From Caenorhabditis remanei (taxonomy: Eukaryota; Nematoda; Chromadorea; Rhabditida; Rhabditidae), in assembly GCF_010183535.1 (NCBI RefSeq), contig NC_071329.1, positions 1,674,001 through 1,738,000 on the forward strand: a stretch of DNA of 64,000 nt, read 5' to 3'. The first letter of the stretch is position 1. Each line of letters starts with the position of its first letter. Position numbers and translations under genes: made by a program. Below the pieces are notes generated by a model that was not told the DNA's origin, made no database searches, and saw only the letters and a list, made by a program, of their open reading frames with translations. This document shows positions 10,433 through 21,900 of the stretch, piece by piece.

Positions 10433-13400
10433 ATGGAATCACTCCAAAAAACTTGTATACCAGTGCTGGTGAATCTTATTGAAGAATGTGAGTTGGTTTT
10501 CATTGTCTAATTTATTTATCTCATTATTATTCCAGCCAAAATCAAAAGTTATGCAAAACTAATTGATGGCTTGCCGAGCGGTGAAAAGTATAAATATCAA
10601 ATCACTCCGGAGCCAAGCAACAGAATTTTCGAGATTCTTACCAAGGGACCTCTTCGATTCTCATCTGAGACAGCGAATGATATTTCGAAAGTTCTCAACG
10701 TGACGAAAGTGACACTGACATCTCCAATTGTTAACGATGCTTCCATTGATCTTCTGCGATCGTTTAATTTGGTAGAGCTGAGGTTATTGAATCTGAAGGA
10801 TGAGAGAACTGAGGATCACAGACATGGTTAGTTTTTGTTTTTTGGTAGACACAATCGAACTTTGAGATTAATTCACGGTGTACCGTAAAAACTGTAATAA
10901 CATTTTCTAGGCCAGCCGGCGGATTTCTAGGCGATTCGCTGCAAAACAAGTACCGTAAATACTGTATTATAACGGCATGCCGTTATATTTTTCAACTGCC
11001 TCTGAGAGAAATTTTGTGATTTCAGAAACTCATTAAAATTGAACGAAAAAACTTTTTTGGGTGTTCTATTTGCTGATCAAGAAGTGACCAAACACGCTGC
11101 TTCTAATCAGAACCGAGAAAAAACCCCTTGATAAACATTTTTATGGATTCTGAGTAGAGATGGGGTGCCGTTATAATACAGGTGCCGTTCTATTACAGGT
11201 GCCGTTATAATACAGTATTTACGGTATTTGGTGTAGATTTACGGACAATACCCCAGAATAGGTCCATAAAAGTGTTTGATATTTTTCAGAGACAACAATC
11301 TTGAAAAACATTAAAAACTGATATGTTAAGAACAGGCCGGCAGAAACCTTTTTTGTGTACAAAATTAGAAAAATGTTTCAGGAAAAATCGAGAAATCACT
11401 ATTTTTGTTACTCATTATTCGAAAACCACCTTCAATTTTTCATCGAAAATGTGACCATTTTTGACTATTTTTCAGAATTTCTTCAAACCAGTCGGTTAAC
11501 GCAGCCTAACGGCTGCTCAACCTTCTTTTCTACACCACCGTGTTGAAAATTTGAAGAAATGAATTCATTTGAAGAATGAAAATGTTCTATAATTATCTCC
11601 CCCGTGAACTCCTATTTCCCTATTTCGGAAACAAAAGCCACTGAAAGGCTTGAAAACCACGTTTTTTCACCTAGTGACCTAGTCGAGACCTATTCTAACA
11701 AAAAAAAATAGACGGGCATCATTAAGAGAAAGTTTCTGATCTTTTGGTCCAAATTTGAAGAAAATCGGTTCAGTAGGAAGGGCGGTAGGATCGGCGACAG
11801 ACAAACAAACATACAGCCGTTTGCGTTTGTTAATAGTAAAGATTCTAAATGATAGTCGAAATTTGACTTTTTCGCGAAAAAATTCAAAAAATTTGACTTT
11901 CTCGCCAATTTGCCCGGGCCGGGCCTTGACAACTAAACATAAAGAAAATTTTTCTAGGAATTTCAGATAATGCCGGCCGCTCCAATTTTATAGTTGAAAA
12001 CAGACTTGTCATTTCACGGGCCGGCCCTGGTGGAATTTTTTTTGTTGATTTTTTGCACCCCAAAAATAATTTTAAAGTACCCCCCCCCCCAAAAACTACT
12101 CTTTCAAAAATGAATGCTAAAAACATGTTTTCGGGAGAAAGTCGCTTCACCCGGGCCGGTGAAAATTTGGAAATCGGCCCGGCCGTGACAAGTATGGTTG
12201 AAAACACTTTTTGAACGGTCAAATAAATTTCCCTCTCGCAATGGCGCAAAACTAAATAAAGAAAGCATTCATCCTTAACTCAATTCATTTTCAGGCTATA
12301 AGAAATCTTTCTTCGACATCATTGCTGCTCTAGACTCGATCTTGAATTCAAAAAGCCTCAAGAGCGTACGCGTTCTAAAAATTGATGGAGATCATACCGA
12401 ATTCAACTATGATTGGATTGACCAGGTAACGACTTCAAGATAAAGAATAAATCCAGATATCCCCATGTTTTCCAGATAGCAAACGTGCTCGGTCCAGTTC
12501 TTCAACATCTCGACATCAGCTCTTGTCAGTTTTTTTGGAATCAATCCACAACTATCTTCACTCGTTTCCCGAACCTCATTGAGCTCGATGTGTCTTACAC
12601 ACAGATCCGTTTGGCTGATGGAATATCTCAATTGAAAAATCTGGAGAAACTGTCGCTTGCTGGCATACGACTAGACAACGATGATTTCACAGAACTCTTC
12701 AAACTAAGGAAACTGCAATTCTTGAATCTGTCCGGTTGCTACAGGGGTCGGTTTACCGATTTCATGAACTTTTCATTTCATGAAAAGTCGCCTCTTCCGG
12801 AATTGAAGGTTTTGGACATTTCGGCAGATGGATACGATTTGGTACTTATAGTAAGATTGGTTGAAGTTTATCCGAAGTTGGAAACAATTGGATTGATTGG
12901 TAAGTGACAATGATGCAGGGAAAGGTCTTTTAGTGATAAATGCATTCGCTTTTCCTAGCCAAACCAATTCAACTTCAAATAACAAATTTTTTCATTCAGG
13001 ATACCAATTCCCTCCAAACACCAACATCTCAGGCGTCAAACTCCTTATGAATACTACTGTCGAGCAATGTTTGGAGTCTCTCGACTATTACCTCAACACC
13101 TGGGGATTCCAACATAAAACAATTGCCATGATAATCGAAAAAATCAATCAGGAGAGCGAAAGGGCTGGAAGGTTTATGATCAAGTGTCTAGGCAAAATAA
13201 TTGAAGCAATAGATCATGGAGCGAAGTTCACAACGGATTTTGAGCCACTTGCTACCTTGACAACATTAATTGAGTAAGATTAAATTAGGCACGAATCCAA
13301 TTATATCCTGTGTACCAATTCTCAGTGAGCACCGTCTTCGAAGAATCACTCCTTCTCAACGTCATTCTCTAGCCAGATACCTACTGGCACTGCAACCACA

Positions 13401-14183
13401 TGATGGTCAGATGTTTCATTATTTCCGTCTGTTTCAGCAGTGCTTCACTAGCGACGCCTTCCTTGCTACACCTCATATCAATTACAGTATGATCTGTAAC
13501 AAAACGATCGATTTAGTTCTTCGAGAGGTCACAGAGGAAGACTACGATAGGCGAGAGGCCCCTCGAATGAGAGACTACAATAGACAACATGCCCTTGAAA
13601 TGGGTGTATCGATTCTAAGCAAATGTTTGCACAAGATGGCTAGAAGTGATGAGACTTTTCGAAAGAAGAGAATTGATGGTCTCCTGTGAGTTTTCTTGAC
13701 ATGATATAAAGACGTGTAAGGCCCAAGTATGACATTGCAAATAGCGCTGAAAATCGAGGGACGGACTTATGTCATCTGTAGAGCGCACTTGCCGACCAGA
13801 GTTGAGCAGAATGCGGTTTTGAAATGGCGGAAGCCGGGAGACAGAATTGCGATATTAGAGAAAGCCTGGAAAACGATAGTCAGCTAAAATTGCAAAGATG
13901 TTTCTTTTTCAGTATCTTCCTGATGACTGGCTCTGACCAACGCTCCCGTCAAGCCGCTCTAGCTATCCTCGTTCATGTTTTATCATTCTCCTCTAATCGA
14001 AGCATGACGAAACATCAAAAAGCCCGACTGAAGACTGAAATCATGTCCTGCATTAACAGATACAGGCAAGATAGTTCCATACACATTGAGAATTTCCAAC
14101 ATTTCCTACAAACAAAACGCACGTCATCTGGAGTAAAAGATTGGTTTGATTGGGTGAAGATGTGTGGTGACATGGGTTGCTGA
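10433..14183 (+). CDS. ZYG-11-like gene G4, seven exons, 601 aa
   Basis: Exons: 10433-10487, 10536-10826, 12295-12425, 12476-12899, 13000-13273, 13326-13685, 13913-14183. All phases agree and there is no internal stop. BC-box SLQKTCIPVL lies at residues 3-12, the LRR block at about 160-300, and the family C-terminal region after that. It differs from G3 by many substitutions, including in the LRR face (ADGISQLKNLEKLSLAGIRL). Intron 2 is unusually long (1.47 kb) because a TIR element and a GC-rich repeat sit in it. Its 5' exons resemble G1 most. AATAAA at 14204-14209 is the likely poly(A) signal. Role as for G3, inferred from family. Confidence 0.82.
10951..11226. mobile_element. TIR element in G4 intron 2, 276 bp
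   Basis: Ends are TACCGTAAATACTGTATTAT and its inverse, flanked by TA. No open frame. The ends are related to those of the element at 25590-26044 (taccgtaaaactgtattt), so both belong to one family of non-autonomous elements. Confidence 0.65.
11911..12196. repeat. GC-rich degenerate repeat in G4 intron 2
   Basis: Blocks of ccgggccgg and ggcccggcc stand out from AT-rich surroundings, ending in gtgacaagtatgg. The acaagtatg end and the ggcccgg blocks are shared with 26845-27147 and 61776-62167. It also holds a run of nine or more C. Probably a decayed member of that family. Confidence 0.5.
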
Positions 14184-14971
14184 TTTTTTGCTGTGTTTTT
14201 ATCAATAAATATAATTTCTTTTGAAAATTTGAGTTGTTCTTACAGTGTGGGAAAGATTACGAGTGTAATCTTTCCCACGTACATAACTCCTGATTTACAA
14301 GGGAAATCGTTGGAGACGCCCCTTTAAATGATCTATAAATTTGGTCATTGGTACTTCCGAGTCGGGGAGCCCATTTCTGCCGTCAAAACCTGCTAAATGT
14401 GTCTGCGAGCCGAGTTATAAGCTCTCAAACTTTTCAAATGGTAAAACTGTTTTACATGGTATTCCAAATCGACAATTAGTATACGCAAGATTTTGTCATT
14501 TTTGCAACGTACAAACACAGGTAAACCACTGGGGAACACAAATTGAACCGCGCGGTGGCGCATATGCGGCCGATTTGGAATTCCATGGGAACAAGCTGAA
14601 CTATAAGTTTGAGAGCTCATAACTCGGCTGGCAGGCACACTTAGCAGGTTTTGACTGCAGAAATGGACTCACCGTGGTCGGTTTTCTCCACCTTTTTTGA
14701 AAACAGGGACCATTTCGTCCAAACGAAATCATTTATGTTTAAGCTGACAATCGGATGAAGAATAATTATATCCAAGTTGAGTGAGTTGCGAAATAAAAAA
14801 AAGCCAACGTATCCGTTTTTTTTTATTCTCAAATGGCAGGAAAGCTCTACAAAAAGTTATACAAGTGTCCACTAACTCTGACAACTTGCATCATTCCAAA
14901 GTCGAGAAAAAGTATTCAAAGATGTAAAGCGATTTGAGAAAAATGAGAGAGAGAGAGAGAGTTGATTTATT
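14184..14971. repeat. Intergenic DNA with a fold-back element at 14367-14670
   Basis: The arms gagcccatttctgccgtcaa / ttgactgcagaaatggactc and gagttataagctctcaaac / gtttgagagctcataactc are inverse copies, giving a MITE-like structure of about 300 bp. About 14795-14905 resembles 18190-18330: the 3' flank of the neighbouring gene is shared with the region beyond the LET-23-like gene. A (GA)n run lies at 14944-14962. No gene seen. Confidence 0.55.
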
Positions 14972-17748
14972 CTATAATTCAAAACGAACAGAAGGGCGAT
15001 TATTTCGTTTCTGCCTTGCAATTTCGTCTTCTTGTTCAAATTCACCCCCATTCGATCCAAGCTGAAAATAAATCTTGAAGTGAATCGGTTCAGTGTCGAA
15101 ACCTTACATTCTCACGTTTCAACTGGGCTTCTCTTATTTGATGATGTTGTTCCGATGAACAAACTTCCACAATCTGCCAAATATATCTTGAAGAACTAAC
15201 GAAATCATCGGATATGAAAGAATTGTGCAACTTTTGTGGCAGTTTTTGTTTCACTAATTGACAAATACATTGCATATTTTTAGCACGTGGATCTCCCAGA
15301 TATAATCTCAGCGTTTCCTGCCATTGTACATGTAATCCAATAGGTGTATCCAACTAAAAAAAAAAGAAAATTGAAATTCTTGAATCCAAACCATACTTGT
15401 CAACCGGGCCGAAACGGGCCGACACGGGCCGGCTCGTAACTCGAGTCAAAATGAATATTATGAGCTGAAAAGTATACCAAAATGTAGATCTCGACGAGTT
15501 CTATGTCCGTGGCCCACTACGGGCCGGATGTCTATTCGTTAATATGCCGCGGGCAGGGCTAGAATGGTTTTTTGGCCATTTTCGCGTTTTTCGGCACTTC
15601 TTCCCGGCCCGCGGCACATTAACGAATAGCCATCCGGCCCGTAGTGGGTCATGGGCATAGAACTCGTCGAGATCTACATTTTGGTATATTTTTCAGCTCA
15701 TAATATTCATTTTGACTCGAGTTACGAGCCGGCCCGTGTCGGCCCGTTTCGGCCCGGTTGACAAGTATGATTCAAACAAACATAATCAGCCATAGTAACT
15801 ATTCCAACATCTGGAGAGTTGAAGAATGGGATTCCCATATAAAAGGACCATAATTGACATCTTGTATTAGGACAACAGAGATCCACGTGGATTCCAACCA
15901 CTATTTTATCCATCATCTGATGAATCTCGAATGAAGGTTTCATTTCTAGACGTTTTCCGACATTCTAAATGTAAAACAGATGAGAACATTGAAATCTGAA
16001 ATGAGGCATACCGTTATTTCACATGCAGATCCATCATTTTTGGATATTACACGGAATTCATAACATGTTCCAACAATAACATATCTTTGAGTTGATCTAT
16101 AAAGTTAATACCGAATTTGGAATTGAACATATGTAACTGTTTCACACTCACATTGGCAAATAAGCAATTTGTTTGGTAGCAAACAACCATACAATGAAAC
16201 AATTATCCGCTTCTTTTTGAATTACCAATCCATGCACGACGAATTGAGGCGCAGGTGGAAGAGAACTGAGTGGAGGAGGAACTGGAGAGTGACTGAAAGT
16301 GTTTGCAGATGAACTGAAATTCGATAATACTCAAAAGTGCTCGAAGTAAGAATTTGCAGAGTTTTGATAAAATACTTTTCTGATTTCATGAAGAACTATG
16401 GAATCACCTCGTCTCAAATAAAGACTGCATTGGGGGAACTGGTCCAGAAATATTCATAAATGAAAGTCCTTCTGAGATGTTGATTGGAGGACCGGAATCA
16501 CTGAAAAACGTGTTTGGATTTTACAGTACTGGCCATAAAGAATGCTACAATTGCAATTTTTAGTTGAAAGTGGTCAACTTTGTAACTGTGACACGGCCTC
16601 CCTGATAGTCTCACAATATCGATTGTTAGTGGATTGTACAGATCACAAGTAGTTCTTCATTTTTGTAATTGAAAATTTTTTTGTACGGGCACATCCTGAG
16701 AAGTTATCAATCCTCAAAGTATTTCCTTGCTATTTTTTGCACTTTTTCAGTGCTAAAAAGATAGATTTTTGAGCTGCTTACTTTGACGATTGATAACTTC
16801 TTAGGATGTGCTCGTTCAAAAAAGTTTTCAACTATAAAAACAAAGCTCTACTTGTGATCTATACCCTTCATAAACATTCGATATTGTGAGACTATCAGGG
16901 AGGCCGTGTCACACTCACAAAGTTGGTCATTTTCAACTAAAAACTGTAATTGTCGCAATCTTTATGGCCAGTACTGTATATCAAGTCTATACTCACTGCT
17001 CTACTGCTCTAATTTTTAAGCTTCTACTCCGAGACCTTGATTTCTTATTATGCATTGATGGTATCTTATTCTGAGCACGTTGTGCGTCAACACTTCTTGA
17101 TGGTCTTTCAGGATTCAATTGTCTTGTTTTTTCCAGAAGTTTCTCTTCTTCTTCTTCCATTTTCTTCATCAACAAATCATATTCCTCTCGATAATATCTT
17201 GGATCTATCTTAACTTTTATGTTAACCACTTTGAATATTTTATTATCTTTGCATTCCGAGTCATTACTGGAATAAAAATATTATAAGTACATCTTTACTA
17301 ATAGATCACTTACACAGTGATATCAGTTTTAAATGCAGAACATGATGGATCGGTAGGAACTTCAGAACAGTCCACGAATCCATACCAATCAGCGTATCCA
17401 AACTGTCTATCGAATGTGAGATGGTTCTCATTTGAACTGAATGCAATCCAAGATGATATTTTCAGCTTTCCATTCTCGCCCACTTTAACACAATCGCCAT
17501 TTTCTGCATCGACGATTCTCGGATTTAAAACTCTCAATATTCCATTTTGTTCATTTGATTCTCCAGCATTATATATTATAAACTGACCAGGAGATGCACT
17601 GAAAAATCGATATTTCTAGAAGATTCTTAGCAACCAACCTCTCTCCATTTCCAATTTTCACATGAATAAACTTGTGATTTTCTCTATTGAAACATCTAAC
17701 AACTCCAGAACCGGAGTCAAAATCAAGAACCAGACAACGTTTTTCCAT
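14972..17748 (-). CDS. Unrecognised nine-exon gene, 507 aa
   Basis: Exons: 17748-17639, 17598-17314, 17266-16997, 16500-16408, 16313-16152, 16096-16012, 15964-15782, 15353-15108, 15061-14972. All phases agree and the frame is open to TAG. The ATG follows ttctag plus one base, a possible trans-splice site. I do not recognise the family. Visible features are a start rich in beta-type residues ([14 protein letters not shown]), a charged helix [13 protein letters not shown] near residue 150, an SR-like patch ([11 protein letters not shown]) near 210, and a proline-rich linker ([16 protein letters not shown]) near 265. A Cys-bearing segment [12 protein letters not shown] near 115 is weakly echoed by [10 protein letters not shown] near 365, so the protein may have two related halves. 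There is no signal peptide or membrane segment, so it is probably cytoplasmic or nuclear. Two mobile elements sit in introns without harming the frame. Confidence 0.75.
15392..15769. mobile_element. Palindromic GC-rich element in an intron, 378 bp
   Basis: Starts catacttgtcaaccgggcc and ends with its inverse. The inner arms (gatctcgacgagttctatg and inverse) continue the palindrome to a short centre. It lies about 13 bases from the exon 7 donor. The same family is at 20294-20661 and 24441-24810. No protein is encoded. Confidence 0.75.
16522..16978. mobile_element. Tc/mariner-type MITE in an intron, 457 bp
   Basis: TACAGTACTGGCCATAAAG ends with TA at both outer edges and fold-back throughout. 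Same family as 4163-4618. It fills most of the intron between exons 3 and 4 of the 507-aa gene. Confidence 0.75.
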
Positions 17749-18942
17749 TCTAGAACAGAAAATTGAAGAAAATGAAACGAGTCGAGGGAAAGAGTGAGCA
17801 AGAAATGAAACTATTTCACAACTGATAAGAGACATTGAAACTTGAAGGAAAGTTGGCAAATAGAGGGAAACCTTATCATCATTCGAACATTGCCAACATT
17901 TTTATTTATTTTTCGTTATTTTACGAATGTAATAGACGTCGTTGGAATACAAAAGAGAACATGAATGACCTTTGCAACAATGGGAAGATAACTTCTGAGA
18001 AGTCCTCCGAAACAGGAATCCCTCGTGTATCTTGGTTACGAGAAGCAAGATGTCAGAAGAAAAAATGGGCTGTCCAAATGAATAAGGTCTTCATTTTATC
18101 ATTCTTTCAATTCTGACTCGCTATAAATTCTAACAAATGGAACATAGTGTTGAAACAAGAATAAAGTACTTTATTGACAAGTTCAGTGGTTGTAAAATAA
18201 AAAAAAAACCAACGTATTGATTGTTTAATCTGAGATGCCGAAAAAAAGATCTACAAGAAGTTATACAGGCGATGATTATAGCTTTCATGAGTGTCCACTA
18301 ACAATTCCACCAATGTCAAGTCGAAGTGTTGGATCCTTGGTTCCTTGTGTGCAACCTTAAAATACAGGTATCATTATTTTTGTGAGCGTTATCAGTTTTC
18401 AAAGTTTAGTCAGTATTGGGTCAAGTTGGAAATGGTAGAGTAAAGGTGAAATAGAGTTAACTTTTGGAATGCCAGACTGCTTGCAACCATTTCCATTTTT
18501 ATTTCAGCCGTAAGTAGCGCAAATTGTACAAAACGGGCGACACTCTTCGCAATGCGGTTTCTGGTATTTTTCCAATCACATTGTCCTCTACTGGAATATG
18601 GCACTGTGGTCAGTTCCCCTATTCCAGAAATCTTTTATTTTCACAGTTTTTAAAGAAATTCAAAATTTCGTATTTATCGTATTTCGAGGCTCTTGAAGAA
18701 TGTGATCTAAAATCACTTGAACATCGAAGATATTGATTTGATCTTCACCTATAAACTTATGGTCACTAAAGAAATTATTATCGATGACCCTATATTCGAA
18801 CTATTTTGGATCATTCAAAACTACGTCAGCATAAATACAATCTCAAATAGCTAACTAGGAACTCGACAAAATTATCTTTTCAAATACTCTCTAATAGAGT
18901 CCTCCGTTGATTTAAATTTAAGTTCATTTTTGATTTACTCAC
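17749..18942. other. Between the 507-aa gene and the LET-23-like gene; possible decayed exons
   Basis: 17749-18180 shows no gene. 18190-18330 is related to the 3' flank at 14795-14905. On the minus strand 18562-18507 reads KPHCEECRPFCTICATYG in one frame. This looks like a furin-type Cys module, but stops lie on both sides. 18356-18285 reads CTQGTKDPTLRLDIGG and then a stop, out of phase with the last good exon. Both could be remains of the second Cys-rich region. I cannot place the true 3' end of the LET-23-like gene here. Confidence 0.35.
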
Positions 18943-21900
18943 CCATTTTCATAACACTTTTCGCAAACATTTCCAATAGTAGAGCAACGAGTATGTGTGG
19001 GGCAATCAGTTACACACTCCATACGATTTCCAAAATCCGGATTGTAAAAGGTATAATGTCGGCAAGAAAGACAATCGAACTCTCCTAATCCATTACATGT
19101 TTCACATTCAGGAGAGCATTTCTCACATGTCATTGAAGTTTGATTTCCAAAAAAACTGTAACAAGAAAAAAAGAGAAATTTTTGGAAAATTTCCGGGTTT
19201 ACCCGATATCACATTGCGACGACACACATGTTCCCATATTGTTCCATGTTCGACACTCCAAGCAATCCTCCGGTTGTTTTCCCCAGCATCCTCGAGAATT
19301 GCAGTTTGGATCACAAATTTCCTCTTCTTGAACTACAAAATTTATTTTGTCGTGATATTGATCGATTGGTTTTTGATTTAAAATATTTAGACTATAATGT
19401 TAGTGAAATTTTTTCAACATTTAAAAAAAATAAAAGCATGTAAAAAAAACCTAAACCATTGAGTCTATGATCGATTTTTAGTTTTAACGTAATGATTAAC
19501 TCAGATATATGACATTATAAATTTAAAAATAACTCAAACTTACTACACAATTTACTGTCACTATTTCCTTCAGCCCTCAATTTTGCTTTTCCTTGATCTC
19601 CTTTTGATTGAATTATCGATTCCCAATCAACAGTTCCGACATAGCATAATCTATGGTTCTCATTGATAATCACTGATCCAGTTTTGATTAACTTAAGGGA
19701 GTTCAGATTCAATTCCACCAAATTGTTACATTGATAAATAGCTAAAGCCCATTTCATATTGAGAAGTTTTCGTCCTTCGATGATTTGCAAGTTTTTGAGA
19801 AACTTCAAATCAAAAAAGTCTTGTTTAACAATTTCAATGTACTCGGTGACAATTTTCACTGATTCCAAAACTTTCAGCTCCTCGTATTTGAACCTGAACG
19901 ATAATTTTAAAATTTTTGTGATTTTAAAATTTGTTTTAGATTTATTCTTACGTAGTTTCAATCATTAGATGTCCATCAATCCGTTCACATCCTTCTAGGG
20001 TTTTCAATTTTCTGCTTGTGAGAGGACCCTCGACAATGCAGTCTGTAAGCATGACAAAATGAAACAAATTTTATGCCGCTTAGATCTCAATTCACTCACT
20101 TTTAGAACATCCGGAGCCTCGACATTTTTCACATTCCCTCGAATCTTCTGGTTGATCGTAACCTTCTGAGCAATGACGAACACATACATCGTTTTCAATC
20201 AACAGTTCCGCTAGAAATGAGTTCACAATATTTTTTCGTTCAAAATGAAAATAAAAACCATGACTCTATTCCAGAACAAGCAAATCATTTGTTCATACTT
20301 GTAAACCGGGCCGACACGGACCGGCTCGTAACTCGCGTCAAAATGAATATTATGAGCTAAAAAATATACCAAAATGTAGATCTCGGCGAGTTGTATGTCC
20401 GTGACCTACTACTGGCCGGATTTCTATTCGTTAATGTGATGCGGGGCGGGCTAGAATCGCTTTTTTGGTAATTTTCGCGTTTTTTGCACATTTTCTCGGC
20501 CCGCGACATATTAACTATTAGCCATCCGGCCCGTAGTTGGTCACAAACATAGAACTCGTCGAGATCTACATTTTGGTATATTTTTTTGTTCATAAAACTC
20601 AGTTTGAAGCGAGTTACTAACCGGCCCGTATCGGCCCGGTTTGGCCCGGTTTACAAGTATGCATTTGTTGCTCTGCAACTTAGCAAACTTAGCAATTTAT
20701 TTTGTGATAATAAAAAGGGGACTCTCTAATCTGAAGGGTTCTGATAAACGGACTATAAGTAACAGAGGGAAAATCTACCAAAAGATCAGTAGGTAGTTTC
20801 GAAAAAAGAGTCAAAAATAAATCTTACGAGGACACTCTTTCACACAGTGATTTCCATTTTGATACCTCCCATCGGGATTCGGAACCAATCTTCCTCTTCT
20901 GTCATTGTATATTTTTCTTGGTGGGCACGTATCAACACATATCTTGTCGTCCATTCTGTATTTACTGCATGCAATGCAATTATCAGGTCCATGATCTGTG
21001 CATCCACCGAGACAAGTGGAGTCACAACATTCGTAAGAGTGGGTGATGTTGGAGTAGAAACATTGGGAGCAACATTTCGGGCATACTGAGCGGTACACTG
21101 AAAATAGTTCTTAGTTTTCAAAAACCTCTAATATTTCCAGTGAAACTAACTTTTCTGACAATCATTATCTCCGTTTCCCCAGCATTTATCTTTTGTACAG
21201 CTTTTATGACACGATGCAATAGGATCTCCATTGTTCCAACAAGCTTTGTGAGAATTCCACGTCTCAACTGTCTGTTTTGAACTGTCGTAAAGAATTTCAT
21301 TCCAATCAACTTTGGTACCCAGGTAACACATTCTTGGGTTGTTTTGGATAGTAACCGATCCATTTCGAATCACTGAAACAAACTTATTAGTGAACTAACT
21401 GCGCATTGACGTAATGGGAACATTTACTCCTCAATTCGAAAAAATGAAACATCGACTTCTAATATTACCCATCCGCCAGTGGCTGATCACTTGCTCAAAG
21501 TTCGGCCCGGGGTCGCGGAGTGGATCACGCTGCAGAATTTCGATTTACGGCGGCTCTCGACCGTACTTTCGCCATATAAAAGTTTTAGACTGCGGTAGCC
21601 ACCACCGGCGGATGGGTAATATGTAAAAAGTTTTTAAGAAGCGGAAAATAATAATTTGTGGTTCTTATCAGACCTGTTAAGCTCAAAAACATCGATTTTT
21701 CCACTTCGAGACCAATCTGCAAAATTCCCAATAGCGCTTTTAACACCCTCTGGCAAAATATCGTTTTTGACCTATTATCGCTGATTGCCTTTTTTGTGAA
21801 TTATTATGATGAAAAACAGGGGAAATAGTCTAAATCAATCAAAATACTCTTGTTTGCGATGGGGCGCAGTTGTAAGACAGGGTGGACTGTTAATATTCTT

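Noticed and set aside
18285..18356. In-frame final exon for the LET-23-like gene (CTQGTKDPTLRLDIGG, then stop)
   Set aside because: The acceptor phase does not fit, and the DNA also belongs to a 3' flank shared with 14795-14905, so likeness to LET-23 may be chance. Kept only as a doubtful remnant.
18410..18736. Short frames on both strands, possible small gene
   Set aside because: The minus-strand Cys-containing piece resembles a decayed furin-type module with stops around it; I could not build an exon. The plus frame has no support.
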